This document shows positions 10,429 through 24,131 of a DNA stretch of 64,000 bases, in pieces. The notes under the pieces are model-generated. The model worked only from the letters and a program-made list of their open reading frames with translations, did no database searches and was not told where the DNA came from. Location: NCBI GenBank assembly GCA_020091685.1, contig CM034603.1, positions 8,910,683 through 8,974,682 on the forward strand. Reading direction: 5' to 3'. The translations under genes and the position numbers were made by a program. The first letter of the stretch is position 1. The number at the start of each line of letters is the position of its first letter. This DNA is from Lutjanus erythropterus. Lineage: Eukaryota > Chordata > Actinopteri > Lutjaniformes > Lutjanidae.

Positions 10429-13400
10429 CTGGGAGACATATAAGAAAATTGCTATTTTTAATTTCAGAGGTAAAATTGCAAATACCAGTCTTCATATTAA
10501 GCTGTTACTTGGTTATGTTACAAAGATAAAACATGTAAATAATGCTGCTTTTCCTGAAACTAAAGTGTAAGTTTGTTTTTTTGAAAGCTGGACCCTTTTT
10601 TTTCCCATGCTTTTGTGTGACTCATTGGGACAACAATTTTTGAAATTGGTCCAGTATCGAGGGAAAGCAATTTAATCTCTCCAGGCAACTTTTCACCATC
10701 AAAGTACATCCAATAAATGTGCTTGTTTTTGCCACTGACAAGCTCAGATTGTTATTCTAAGTGAGTGACATCATTAGGATCATTTTTGGGCCAGAAACAG
10801 CTGTTTTATTGCTCTCGCTAAACTAACCAAACCTTTGCAACTGTCCACTGAACTGAAACCAGAATATTTTCTGCCTTGGTAAATTAAGGGTTTATTTTGG
10901 GTAGATCAGAGCTGGTGATTGCTGGAACAGCGGAAAGACAAGCCGAGACGTTTTTGGTTTCATTTTGTTTCTGTCACATTTGAATGAAGATGGCGATTTC
11001 ACAGTTTTGCAACGGGAGTCTGGTTAGTTTGGCAAGAGCAAAAACACAACCTTTTCTGGCTAAACAAAATGCATCTTACTTTTTTGTAAAAAAGATATTT
11101 CTCTGTTACAATCAGTGGCAAAAACAAGCACTTTTAATGGACTTTGAGTGCAGTTGCCCACAGGGATTATGTTGTTGTAAAGTTTTACTTCTGCAGCTGC
11201 TCTCCCTCAATACTGGGCTAATTTTAAAAAAATTGTTGTCCCGATTAGTCTATAAGGCAAAAACACATGGGAAAACAGTGTAGGTTCAAGAGTACAGAAG
11301 TTACCATTTTAGATGTGTGTGTTAATGCTCAATTGAAAGGACTAAATGGAAAAAAAATGATCATAAATGACTGAGAATTAAAGAAATCAAAGCTGAAAAC
11401 AGTGCAACAAAATCCTCAAAAGTTCAAATACTGTTACACTCTCCCATGCTTTCTCTTCTTTACCTTCAAACGTTTGTACCTTTAAAAACTCTACTTCATA
11501 TGATGAACCAGTGATTGCCACAAGCTGAAACATGTTTGTCTGTCATTAAAGTGTTGCTGGAGCTGGGGCCTCTTCAAACCAGCTTTTTTCACTGCTGTAT
11601 GCTGGCTCCCTAACCCACTACAGTTACAACACTTGACAAGCTTCTGAAATGCTCGACTCTGAATAATCCCCAGACCTTGCTGTGAACAGTTTTTATTTAA
11701 ACTGCTCTCTACAAAAGAAAGTCCTCCTACGACAACTGGTGACTGCACTGTGATTTATCCAGAGCAAGAGGGTGCGTTTTTTTTCTGGTGGGAGGAGATG
11801 TTCCTGTTTAATTTCTAACAGGCCTGTGTATCATTCTTTTTAAATGGTGTGAGCACCACAAACAAAATTCCTTTCATTGTGTCCCTTCGTTTCATGCCGT
11901 AGTGAGAACTGCAATCTCAGAAAGGGACGAATAAAACTATCTGCAACAACTACACACAAGTGTGAAAATGTTGAATCTCACAACGTTGTGCAGTAAACAG
12001 AAAGAGACACAAATGGAGGAACAAAAGGCAGCTGGCGGCGTGCTACACTACATTTCATTCTGTATTCATAGCAGTATTATAAACAAAACAGTCCTCCTGG
12101 TCTTTCTTTTATCTCCACATCATGAAACCACTTTTTCTTTCACTTTTTCCCACAATTACCACGTTCCAGATATGCACTCTCTTTAGCTGCCAGGCCTTCC
12201 CAAAGCATTCTGGGGTATTTAGCCTTTGGTCCATGTCGGCTCCACTCCCTGAACAATCTGACATACCTTCTGCAAGCAGCTGGATTCCATCTGCCTCGCC
12301 CCAGCTGTTGTGAAATAACGTGTGTTTCTGTGCGTGCATGTATTGCACGTCATATGGACATTTATCACAACGTCGCATCTCCACCCTCAAACATGGCGCT
12401 AATAATCCCAGAAGAATTAGATCATTTGTCACAGTGAAGATAAGCCGCTCCTTCCCGCCCAGACTCACATCTTAAAATCGGGGTCGGATGTCGCGCAGCG
12501 AATGTCAACATTAGGAAAGTGAAAACGCAAATGTTTAACGAAAGGCAGAGGGAGGAGAAGGAGGAGGACTTCTTTTATCCCTCCTGTCTCTCAGCATCTG
12601 CAGCTTCATCCTCCGTCTTACAATCTTGGGCTGGATTTGCTTTCGTGCTGCACAGCAGAATTAAGCAAAGCCTTTATGACCAAAACATTAAAGCACCATT
12701 TGGAATTTTGTTAGCTCTTGTAAAACACCCATAAACTGTAATGAGATGCAGTAATGCACATAATCAGCATTGTTAAGTGAACACATATAGGACACGTTTG
12801 GTTTATGGGGTTATTTTCTCATTTTTACAAACGCCCTTCGCTAAGCCCCGTCCCCGTTAGCTGTTGTTGCCGCCCCTATCAAACACGCTCTAGAGTGATA
12901 CCTGTAGATGGAAGCCAGAAAATATTCACTTTTGAGAAACTGAAATCAGAGGTTTTTTTCTATAAAAAACTGACTCACAACAATTGAGCGATTATCAAAA
13001 TAGTTGCCGATAAATTCAATAGTTGACAACTCCGCAATTAATCGTTAAACTCCTGCTTTTCAAAGTGAAACTAAAAGTTGAAAGTGGTGTCAGTAAGAAA
13101 AGTTACTGCACAAACAAGCAGCTGTGTTTGATAAAGTCCTGCCACTGTTCTATTGACTTATCTGCATGACACATGCTGAACGCACTGGTTTTGAGAAAAA
13201 GGCTGCGATAGTAAAGTTATGTGGGATAGTTCAAAGGTCAGACAACAGCTGAGGAAGAGGTGGTGGGGAGGGGCACCTCGCAGTATCAGTTCCTCGAAAT
13301 CAATGTGTGTGTATGTCTGTTCGTGCGTGACAATACTATTCTCCTCTGATTTTTCAACTCCTTGTCATATGACAGGACAAGGAAGGAGTCATATGACATT

Positions 13401-16400
13401 CCTTCCCTTCAACCAAATCCTCTAAATATTTGGCAAAGACGTTCATAATCATTGTGGAACACACAATGGATTGAATCAGCAGCGTGTTATCTCCACCCAA
13501 AGTCACACTTTCTGACCTGCACTGTGCTGCCTGCGCTCCATCTCTAATTTTAGCATACAGGAACCAACATGCTGATTGACATGAGGTGAAAAGCGTGACA
13601 GGATGCAACGCATTTACTTATTATCACGCCCTTTTCTGCCCACTCACAAACAGTGGGTGACTAAATATTTCAGGTGATAAAATACAAGATATAATTATAA
13701 TTGGCTGAATAACACAGCAAATACAGGCTCTTTTGAAATGTAGCAACTGAACAAAAGCTTTTTCTGGCTGTTTTGCTGGTAATTTGTGTCTTTGCAGGCT
13801 TTAAAAAAAGCCTAGTTATCTCACTGCTGCACCTTAGGTGGCCTAAAATTGCCCAATTAGAGTCATCCACTCAGCCCCCTAAAACCTTAAAAAGCCATTC
13901 CACAAGACTAATTTTTTGGCAGCCTCTCTCTTCCCTCACACTTTAATGCACAAACTTAAATGGATTTCCTAATATAAGCATCAGCCAGGCTTGAAAACAA
14001 GTGTTACTTCATCTTTTCTCCCCTCTGCCTATCACTACCACATGAAGCCTACTGTATCACTTCTTCCATTATGCCGTGCCCTCTCCCCCCGCAGCTCCGC
14101 ACCTCTCTTCAGTCAGTTTGTGTTGGCATGCCAGTACTGCTGGTATGCCCACTGGCTCCGAGATAAGCGCTTCAAATTCAAGTCACTCCCAAACAACAAC
14201 ACCAGCTTTAAATTGCCAAGCATGTTTGTTTGGTGAGATTGGGCTCATGTAAAATTAATTAAATTATTAAATAAAAAGAAAAAAAACATTAATTTCACAG
14301 CACAGTAAATACCTAGCGTGCCATCACTTACAGAATATCAAGAAATTCTATGAATTGCACACCGTTTAGGGTCTCTGAAGAAAGAAAAAGGGTCAGCTAC
14401 AGCTGGTTGGCCAGCAACTAACTGGGCTGACGGCATGAAAATAGCTTAAAGGGATAGTTCAGGTTGTTTCAACAGGGGCTGTACGGGGTTCTTATCCATA
14501 GTTAGTGTATTACCTACAGTAGATGCCAGTTGGCATGCCCCCAGTTTGAAGAAGCAGAGAGGAGTACCAGCAGAGAGGCTAAGCAATCTACTGCTGTGGA
14601 CAGGGTCAGCGCCAAACTGGATTATAGCCACTTCAAAAAAGTCCCACATTAAAAAAGATCAGCATTAATTATATTTAGAATATTTTTACTGCTTTACCTT
14701 GCCACCAGAAAGTCTATTCTGATGGGAAACCACTATTATGTAAGTGAAATATTGCTCTCTCTCACTCAACCAAACTCCTTTAGTAAAAACAGTAAAACAC
14801 AAAGTTTAGCAATAACACAGACTAACTAACAGGTAAAGGCAGCCGTAGACCAGCATCTTCTGTGCTCTGTGAGGTAAAATGACTAATTTTGCCAATGGAG
14901 TCTGGTTGATTTGGAGAAAGTGATATTTGGTTTATATAAGGGTGGTTTGCCGTTGGAAAAGGCTGTCTGATGGCAAGACAAAGCAGTGGAAATATTCGTC
15001 CATATATCGTCCACTTAAATTGTTATAGATTTTTTTTGGTGAACCTTTTTCAGGTGGCTAAAATACATTTTGCTGCTGCCCTGTCCACAGAAGTCCACTG
15101 CATTATTTCCTACACTGGCAGCTCTTCTACCACTGGGTCCCTAAACTGGTGGCATGACGACCACCATCTGTTGTAGGTGTAAGAGAGGCAAAGTCCCTCC
15201 TCTTCTGTTGTGTCCCATGGGACCTTACTTTGGAAAACAAGTAATGTCCTGTTTTACTTTTACTACTTAAAGATCAGTTTACAAGACAGGAAAGTCAGAG
15301 TTTGTCATGGGTCACGTCTTTTGTATTGCATAATATACGCCATCAACACCAACATCACAGTCCCCTTGCTTGAAGTGTTTTATCGAGTGGCTCCTGGTCC
15401 TTTTATCAGCCGTGAAGTTAAAGACTGAACCAGACCCGCTGGTTGTGTGACTACTACACTACGGTACGAAAACACTCAGGCATCATAGCTTCAGCGGCTA
15501 ATGTTAGCTTGTGGAGAGAGAAAGCCATGACGTCATTTGCACAACTTCTGCGTTTGTAGTCTTTACAACTACATATCATCACAGACTTATACTTGAACAG
15601 TACAAAATTTACAAACATCATACATGTAACTGAAGGCACAAGTCAAACGGGATTGAAAAACATTGTCTCCCACCATCATGAGTTATGTCCCACAAGTGTC
15701 CACTAGAAGAGGAGGAGTCTACTGACTATGGAGTCTCATACTACCCAATGTCAGAAAATCCAAACTGTCCCTTTAACTAATTAACTATCTTCTTCTGAAC
15801 ACAGTGAACATGGAAAATACTAAAAAAAAAGGGTGAGTATAACAGCAAACCAACTTCTTGAAGTTTGGAAGAAGGGGAAAGCCTCCTTCTGAATAAATGC
15901 TAGAAACCGAGCTGGAGAATTGATTAATTTGACTTCTGTTGCAACAAAAGTTCAAATCTAAACTTCAACCAGAACCGAGATCATGAGATAAAGGAGGGAT
16001 GTTGAAGTTCAGTAAAGGCAAGAAAATACCTCATGTACAGAAAAAAGCCAGATTTTAATATCATTATCATGTACAATACTTTTAATATAATGTGCAATAC
16101 TACGTTCAGTATTAGGCAAAAATCTGGCAATACAGCAGTGTATGTATCACGATACGTTTCAGTTACAACTCAGTATATTCAGATAAATTGCGATACTGTA
16201 AACAAGGTGATATATTGCTAATTTTTAAATCAAATATTTGCACTGTCATAGTTATAGTATAAAGAACAGACCATCACGTGCATAAAATCTGATTTATCCA
16301 GTCAGAGCAGTGAAGATTTATAACAACACTGCACAAAATGAACCACTGCCACAAATCTTTAACTGTATCACGATTTCAACATACAGTGTTTTGAGAATTA

Positions 16401-17570
16401 ATACAGCATCAAATAATGTAATTATGTGTATTGATATTTTCTTACACCCCTATTCATTATCCCATGTAATATTACTTTTGATTATTATTATCATGTACAT
16501 TTTTTTCTAAACTCTTTCTCTTTAACAGGTACAGGTGTACAGTACAGTAACATGCACAAAGACACAACAAGGTCATAAATGTCTTTAAGAGGCAGTCCGT
16601 GAGTTTCAGCATCTCTTCAATGTCCATACATAGTTCCAATAAGTAAGGATGAATAATAATTTTTGAGTTTGTTCTTACTTTTATCAGAAGGGAAAAATAA
16701 ATTCATAAATAAAATTAAATTAGAAAATGAGTAACAATAATAATAAAACAGTGATTTTTAAAAAAATTCAAATTAAGAATAACAACCAACAAGTTATTGC
16801 TCTATCACTCACCTCATGTCAGTTAAAAAATATGAAGTTATTGGGGACCACTGAGTTAAAAATACATCTGTTTTTAATAGTAACCTTGTAGTTACTACAT
16901 GGAAAACACCATGTTTCCAATTAAAAGTTAGTAGAAATAGAAATATCTGATTGCGATGTTCTATATCTTTTGGTGATATTCCCGATAAAAAAATCAGATG
17001 GTTTAATGGCAGTTATATATCTAAATATCGTTGTATATTATATGTATATTATTAGGTTTAATGAAAGTGCAATATTACATTCAATTTCACTGGCAATACT
17101 TAGTTTTACTTTTTAGTTTCCCTTTTTCTAAACTTACCTCTATTACGTTTTTGTAGTTTATATCGTTATTCCAGTAGATACTGTGTTTTGCATTTACTCC
17201 TTATGCTCTTTAATTGTGTTTGACATTTCACTTTATATTCAATACTCTACTGTTTTTATTTTTTTAGGTTACTGTAATTTTGGAGCGCAAGAATTTACTT
17301 AGAGATTGATTAAGTTATGCCTTATGTTATCTTAAACTGCGATTTGTTTTTATTTTGTTCTGTCCTTCATGAGAATGCAAACGTGTTTAAAAGTCTCTGA
17401 GTCTGCGGGATGCCAGCCTCCCTCTGTGGAGGATCCTCCTGCAAACTTTTAACCACTTTCTCTTCTTGTCTAAAAAGGAGAAACCGTTATGTCATGCACG
17501 CACCGCTTCAAGTTCACGCTTAACAACTAACAACAACACAACTTGCAGTAGCAGTGAATGCAAATCTTAC
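10429..17570. other. Probable tgm1 intron 1
   Basis: 7.1 kb with no supported exon. It holds a 1.3 kb repeat (14449-15777), short copies of the TTAATCGATTA-type repeat near 12985-13050, and AT-rich unique sequence. If exon 1 at 17571-17650 is wrong, this stretch is simply the 5' flank of the gene. Confidence 0.5.
14449..15777. repeat. 1.3 kb dispersed element with inverted ends
   Basis: Starts AAAGGGATAGTTCAGGTTG and ends CCAAACTGTCCCTTTAAC, which are inverted. The interior has blocks (ACCTACAGTAGATG; GAAGCAGAGAGGAGTACC; ATCTACTGCTGTGGACAG) that I recognise as a common percomorph repeat. No open coding frame of any length is present. Confidence 0.6.
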
Positions 17571-17650
17571 TTTATCTGTGTAGCTTCTGTTTCGTTCTCA
17601 GTAGTTATCCTTCAGCGGCAAACTTTTGGAAAGTTTTCTTCTTCGCTGGC
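17571..17650 (-). other. tgm1: Probable non-coding exon 1 of tgm1
   Basis: Downstream of a minus-strand TATA box there is an ATG-free stretch of about 80 nt ending at a plausible donor, ATAAA|GTAAGATT (GT at 17570-17569). Joined to exon 2 it would give an A at -3 of the start codon. Mammalian TGM1 also begins with a non-coding exon. The transcription start near 17647-17651 is inferred from TATA spacing only, and no other minus-strand gene is visible between here and exon 2. Confidence 0.5.
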
Positions 17651-17672
17651 TCCGTCCCTTCTTGGATCACAA

Positions 17673-17680
17673 TATTTATA
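17673..17680 (-). promoter_or_regulatory. TATA box of the inferred tgm1 promoter
   Basis: TATAAATA on the minus strand, preceded by GGGGCG and followed at about 30 nt by a purine-rich candidate start. A CA microsatellite (17714-17738) and a GC box on the minus strand (TGGGGCGGG, 17770-17762) lie just upstream. The local GC content (17740-17830) stands out from the AT-rich surroundings. Confidence 0.5.
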
Positions 17681-19174
17681 CGCCCCTTGAAATGTGCACG
17701 GTACTTAAAGCTGACACACACACACACACACACACACAGCTCGCAGCCCAGCCCACCCCGGCCCGCCCCACAGGGTGAAACAACCCCACTCCCACCGTTC
17801 AACTCAGCGTGTTCTGAGCGGCCGCACGTAGTGTGTGTGTCACTACATGAGGAGGAACACACACATACACACTCACGCAAGGAAGACTGAGATAAAGTTT
17901 ATTATGCAATGAACTGCAGTATTTTTTTCCAGTGCAGGAAGGGAGTGGAAGCAGATATCAGTCGAGTGAGGGCAGGAAAATAAATATTCAGTGCTGATTC
18001 CTTGTGTGATCATCCAATAAAATCGGTAAAGCATGGGAAGTAACTCCAGCCATGTGTACAATGATCTGGTACAAACAGCTGGGCCATAAAGCCAATTATC
18101 ATAATATGAGCCAAATTCAATCAGAAAAAGAGGGGAATCCTGTAGTGATGCATTTCAGCCAGTGGTGGAATGCACATTTAGGGGAGACCAGGGATGGTTG
18201 TACCACTTTTTGTTTAAGCATGAAACTTTAAACTTTGATACATGGTATTTACTGGTAACAGTGACTTAAATCTACCCAATCACAGATTATTTGAGTCAAT
18301 CTCAAATACAGTAAATTCCATTGTTGCAACCTACCCCACTACTGGGGTGACCAGCTAGGGACAGACATAACAGTGACCATAACGGAGAGGTAATTTGCTG
18401 ATTTAAGATCAAAACTATCTCAAACCAATTTACGCAGTGAAGAATAAAGAATAATCTGTTTTTAAATAAAGTGAGCAATTTGAAGTGAAAAGCACACAAT
18501 GCAGACATTCTCATCAGTCTGATGAACTGTTACAACTATCCCCACCCCAAGCAGCTAACTGCTAGCATGTGGGGTGCAGTGTAGCATGAATGCAAAACAC
18601 CAAAGTAAACAAGAATAACTGCTGCTGTAGGCTATTTTTGTCAAACCACTGGTTTCACAGTACAATGATCGCTGGGCAAAAGTAATACTGATAAAAAATG
18701 TACTTTCTTCTCTTCTTTTTTATTTTTCAACAGCATGACTGTAACATGTCATGTTTGACATTGTAACAATGTTATCTAACATTACATAACTTGCTAAGTT
18801 GTTAAAACATTACAACATAACAGGTATTCTATGGTATTTTTGCGATGTGAGTTCAATGTCCTCTGCGTGACGTTTCCTATAATGTTGCTGCAACTTTGCT
18901 AAAATGTCACAGTATCTTCAAAAAGTTGTGGAAATGTTGGGACAACATACCAGCAACATTTAAAATAACGTGCTGGAGACAACACTATGGAATTTCACGT
19001 GGTTGCTTGCTATAACACCACTTGTCACAAAAGTTAAGTTGCAACTTCCTGCAACATAGGGGTGTTGCTCACAGAGATATGCCACTTCTCCTGTGAGCTC
19101 AAAAAGGAAGTGGGAGTCAATATCGAAGGCATCAGTGGAGCCCTTTTCTTTGGCCAAACTGGCAAGGTTACAAT

Positions 19175-19858
19175 GAACCCAGTGTTATACCCAAGTAATA
19201 TACTTAAGTACAATTTTGAGGTACTTGCACTTTACCTGAGTATTACCATTTTCTGCCTCTTCTTACTTAAACACTCCACTACAACTTAGAGGTAAATATT
19301 GTTACTATGTATCTGAAAGATTTAGTTACAAGTTACTTTATGAATTAAAATTTTTACACACAAACACACAAAGAGCTTGTAAAATATGATGTCTTATTAT
19401 AAATCAATCTATCCAACAGTTTAAAAAATTAATCAATCACTTAGTCGATTCACTGCTTTCATGTTTTCAGCTTCACAAATGTGAAGATTCACTGCTTTGT
19501 CATAATCTTTACATCCAAAGCTATCAATCAATCAGTGGATGAAATAATCAGCAGATCAATCCATACTGACAATAACAAAAAAATGATTCAGAATGAGCAG
19601 TAAATACAACAGTAAAATCTTTTTAAGCTTTTATATTCATGCATGAGTAATACTGGCCTATTGATATAATTTATAAGTCACAGAGGACATTTTTCCTGCA
19701 CTGAGTTCTAATTTTTAATACTTTAAGTATTTTTTTTCTGAATATACTTACATATTTTTTGACATTTTAAATGCAAGACTTGTATTAGTAACAGAGTATA
19801 TTTACAGTGTGGTCTTAGTACTCAAGTAAAGGATCTGAATACGTCCTCCACCACTGGT
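19175..19858. repeat. Full-length copy of a common percomorph dispersed repeat
   Basis: Begins with ACTTAAGTACAATTTTGAGG near 19201, continues TTTACCTGAGTATTACC and ACTCCACTACAACTTAGAGG, and ends TACTCAAGTAAAGGATCTGA followed by a CCTCCACCACTGG. These blocks are characteristic of a repeat found in very many perch-like fish introns. It is non-coding. Confidence 0.75.
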
Positions 19859-21062
19859 TTCGACCAGTAAATTATACTATCACTGTTTTAACCACCAAAA
19901 TAAACCAAGACCACAATTATCAGGATGATCCATGGTTGAACCTCCTTTAAAGGAAATTCCCTCTCAGTCAGTGTTGTTGGAGTCACTGAAAAACATTTAA
20001 CTTCCCCTTCATGCTTTCAGTTCTCATCTGTTGGTCAGTTTACAGAAAAACCTCAGAGGACAAACACAATCTGACCTTTCATCTGATAATGTCTCATCCT
20101 AAATTTAAAACATCTGACCACACGTCCAAAAAAGTAAACTCAAAGTCCCAGCAACAGCTTTGGAGAAAAGGCCAGCATGTGCTGTATTTGCTTTTGCATG
20201 TTGTTGATTTCAGTCCAGAGCGTTAGCTCAGCAGAAAACACAATGTGATGAAATGTTTACCTGAGGTCATTTGTCTCACAGATTCCAGGTAATTTTAAGT
20301 AACAGCAACCAATGACGGCAGACAGTGTGAAAGACTTAAGTGCACTGGCAACTTTGTGGTTTGGCAAGAGATCATAATGAGGTCATATCTGATCAGCGGC
20401 GATGATGAATGAGGAAAGCTGAAGCCTTGATGTGTATCTAAACCTGCCTTCCACTGACTGTCAGTCAGTGTTCAATGATTAGATCATCGCAGCTGAGAAT
20501 TACAGCAACAACACAATGAAATTGAAGTCCAAGTTTGTTGATACAAATGTAGAAGTCTACAGAATGCCAGAAAATAAATGCTAATGTCAGAATGCTAACA
20601 TGCTCACAATAACAACTGTAATAAGTTTCTACTGTTTACCATGTTAACCAACTTAGATCAACGTGTTAGCATGCTAGTTAGCACTAAACACAAGTCATTA
20701 GAATGTGTCCTCTAGGAACTTTGAACATGTGTAAATAATTTCACAGCAATTTATCTAACAGCTGTCATGATATTTCACTGAAAACCAAAATAAGTGGCAC
20801 CAGAGGGAAGTCAGGGGATCACAAAATCGCAAGATCCTCTGGGGACCAAAATCACCAGGCCTCATTCTGCTGGAACCATGAATGTCTGTACAAAATGTCA
20901 CGGCAACCCACCCAACAGTTTTGGAGATTTGGTTTTTATTCTGGTGGTGTGTTGGATTCAAACAGCCCAGTAAACAGTTCAGCAACAACAAGGGCCCCAT
21001 TAAAAGGAATTAAAACATGTGGCATAGGTAATTTAAACCAGGGGTCTTCAGGGCCGTTGCCT

Positions 21063-21485
21063 CAGTGTTTCTCAAACTTTTTACCACCCCAGAAAATATT
21101 GAGCTCTCCTGGTTTCGCGCCGTTTGGTGCCAGTAGATTTACTGAACACTTCACTGGCTTCATTTCACTTGTGCTATGTTCGCTCTCATCCACTTCATTT
21201 TCAACATGGCTGCTCAAAATAATCTCCTCCTGAGCTGCACTCCTCCCATTTGGAGCCATGACTACTGTGTTTTCAAAGCATTCATTTCCATTCTCTTCCT
21301 TTTACCTCTGCTTACTATCCTGCCATCACAGTTTAGGCTTGTAACTAGCAGATAGAGGATGTATGCACACACACAGTCTTTTAATAGTATAAAATGTTTT
21401 TAAATTCATTTATTTCAATTACAAAAATCTTTCAAACATTGTGTACTATTAGAGGGAGCTTCTGCACCACCAGTTTGAGAACACA
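21063..21485. repeat. hAT-like non-autonomous element
   Basis: Left end CAGTGTTTCTCAAACTTTTT and, on the opposite strand, right end CTGTGTTCTCAAACTGGTGG are inverted repeats. ACCACC / GGTGGT blocks follow each end, as in related fish elements. Confidence 0.55.
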
Positions 21486-22087
21486 GGTTTTAGGTGATAA
21501 AGAGACGGAGCAGGGACCCCATACTACATATACTGCATTCATTATTTTCTGGTCTTCTCTCATTTTCCCACTGCTAAGTCAGCAAAACTTGTAGCATGGC
21601 TAATGTTAGCAGCATTAGCCTCACCCTCTGCACTTTTGCTGGTTGTTTTTGAAGTGGAGGGTCTGTCAGATTCTCTTGCTTGTGAAGTTACCAAACGATC
21701 CACTGTGGCTCACAAGAGTGTATTTATACTTATAAAACCCATGTAGCCTTTTGTCCCAGTTGTGTAAATTATCTTAAATGTTTAAGCAAATTTATTTTGG
21801 CTAATATGATGCTGGATTTGTGTTAATGTAAATTTTCAAACATTTTTTAAATGTTGAAAAAAAAAACCTTTCAAACAATTGTCAAACAATAATTATGTGG
21901 TCCCCCTGTAGTATCTCTGAGGACCCCACAGGGGTTGCAAACCCCCTGTTGAAGATTCAGGATTCATATTTTTTGGGGCTTTCTATGCCCAAAAGATATG
22001 ACAAGGCTACCAGGTCCAGGATTCAGGATTTATATTATCTACTGCTCGAATAGTATAGCCCCTTAAAATTGATGTAATCAGTCACTG

Positions 22088-22397
22088 TCTGTGTGGTTCT
22101 TAAACTGGATGGCGAGCCCCCCAAAGAGGAGCATCGAGGCACTCGGGGGGGGGGGGGTTATGACCAGGAGGAAAACACAGAATGAAACAAAACTGAGCAA
22201 ATATGATTTATAGGGGAAAATAAACAACAGTCTGTTGATGTTATCATGCTGACCTTTATTTCACTGAAATCCAATGTGGACCTTTTTTTATTAATCGCTT
22301 TCCCTATCATTGTTAATACAAATGTGGGGTGGAGGTGGTAAACTTTTTCAGCTTCTGAAGGGGTGCGTGCCAGGAAAGTTTGGTAACCACTGGTAAA
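22088..22397. repeat. Short hAT-like element with G13 run
   Basis: Left TGTGGTTCTTAAACTGGATG and right end (opposite strand) CAGTGGTTACCAAACTTTCC pair as imperfect inverted ends about 310 bp apart. A run of 13 G lies at 22145-22157. Confidence 0.5.
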
Positions 22398-22427
22398 GGA
22401 GTAGTTGCGAAGTTTAAATGGTATGAC

Positions 22428-22676
22428 AATGACCTAGCAGCCATTTTTCATTTCTGCCTTTATGACACAGGAAACAGGAACAGGAAAAGCACAGGTGAAA
22501 TTAATAACATTGATGATGGCTAAATTCCTTTCAGGTGTGCCAGTGCAGCGTTTGTGTAGTCTGTATGATGGCTCACTGCGTACTCACTGTAAATGGAACA
22601 CAAGAAAAAAGTAATAAGGTAAGCTTTATTGATAAATTTGCTACCACATTATTTGTAAAAATGATTTTTCTAAAAG
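22428..22676 (+). repeat. Duplicated block A, first copy
   Basis: 249 bp that recurs at 24967-25215 with six substitutions by eye and no length change. It contains an internal GGTAAGCTTTATTGATAAAT and ends CTAAAAG. It lies directly after the hAT-like element. Confidence 0.9.
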
Positions 22677-23449
22677 AATTGTTGCTCAGAGCTATACATT
22701 AAATTTTTGTCATGACCATTTGTATTTTGAAAAATGCAGACCATTTACCAGTCTTATTGTTCATCCTGCTGGCGTGTCACCGGCGTGATAAATGACACAG
22801 ACAACATTCGCGGCTTCTGCGGAGTGGTGGGCGTGAGAGGAAACATAAAGGTGACTTGGGTTCGCTGAGTATCTGAGCATAACAGATGGGACTGGGTCCT
22901 GGCTCTCACACTGTACGTGGGAAACCAAACAGCCAGCAGCGGGCCAAAGGAAACTTCCTGACTTCGGGAGACATATGAGGATTGTGGAGCAATGCGGCCG
23001 CCTGTTATATAAATTTTCACTGAGAACAACAAGTGAAATATACAATAAAGGAGTCCATTGCTGTTGTTCATGGTATGTGGATGAAATAGGACCACCGATC
23101 TTAATGCAAACATGCAGTGCAGTTGGATTGCCCCTGTGGCAAGGAGTGTCAGTGAGAATATTTTTGGTATGTGCTGTATTGACACGTCTCTGTTAAATAA
23201 TAACCAAGCTCCTACGACCTTTACTGTTACTCATGAGGATCAAAAAGGCACAGAGCCACAACACATACATTGAAATGACCGGTTTTACATGAAAAATAGC
23301 CAGGAAAAGACTGCAGTGGATAAAAACAGCCTAACCTGAATGTCCATATGGTGTTAAATGAATAGTTTAACTGTTGCCAAAATAATTTATTCACTTTCTT
23401 GATGAGAGTCAGACAAGAGGACTGATAGTGTTGTGCTATGCTTAAAGCC

Positions 23450-24131
23450 CAATAATGCCTCCTTTACATACAAAAATAGATGCATCTCTTTCCAACAATT
23501 TAACTGTCATTGGTCATTGGAAGATGAATTCCCAAGTGTATCAAAAAATTCTTCAGAATAATGTGAGAATGTCTGCACGTCAGCTGAAACTCTGTAGAAG
23601 TTGGGTGACGCAACAGGGCAATGACTCAAAACACTGGAGCAAGTCCACAACAGAATGCCTTCAGAAAAACAAAATCCGCCTTTTGGAGTGGCCAAGTCAG
23701 AGCCCAGACCTCAACCCAATAGAGATGCTATGGAATGACTTAAAGAGAGCCATACACATGAGACGTCCAAAGAATAAGACAGAGCTAAAGCAGTTCTGCC
23801 AGGAAGAATGGGCTAAAATTCCTCCTGAACGATGTGCAGGTCTGATCCACAGCTACAAGAAACGCCTGGTTGAGATTATTGCCGCCAAGGGGAGGTCAAC
23901 CAGTTATTAATTCCAAGGGTTCGCTTACTTTTTCCACTACCATTTTGAATATTGAATGAGTGTGTTCATTAAGACATGAAAGATTAGATTTTTTTTTTGT
24001 GTTATTATTTTAGGCACATTATATTTGTCAAAACCCTTGACTTGGATGACGATCAGGTCACATTTTATGACAAATTAATGCAGAAAACCATGAAATTCCA
24101 AAAGGTTCATATACTTTTTCTTGCCACTGTA
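23450..24131 (+). pseudogene. Tc1-like transposase relic, 5'-truncated
   Basis: A frame open from 23455 to 23910 encodes the C-terminal half of a Tc1 transposase: LEWPSQSPDLNPIEMLWNDL, KRAIHM, EEWAKIPPERC and KKRLVEIIAAKGRSTSY are diagnostic. The PIE glutamate of the DD34E triad is kept. The preceding motif, normally QQDNDPKH, reads QQGNDSKH, so the catalytic Asp is Gly. The N-terminal DNA-binding domain is missing. The right end, GTTCATATACTTTTTCTTGC then CACTG with TA at 24130-24131, matches Tc1-like terminal repeats; no matching left end is seen. This copy cannot encode an active transposase. Confidence 0.9.

Noticed and set aside
10425-10439. Upstream in-frame ATG at 10439 as the tgm1 start
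   Set aside because: The acceptor tctcccag falls between the two ATG codons, so the first would be spliced out.
12109-12468. 119-codon minus-strand frame that could be an alternative tgm1 exon
   Set aside because: No transglutaminase similarity, and exon 2 already begins with the start codon next to a good acceptor.
22754-23185. 143-codon minus-strand frame upstream of the Tc1 relic
   Set aside because: Composition is mixed, no recognisable domain, and it lies among repeats; treated as chance.
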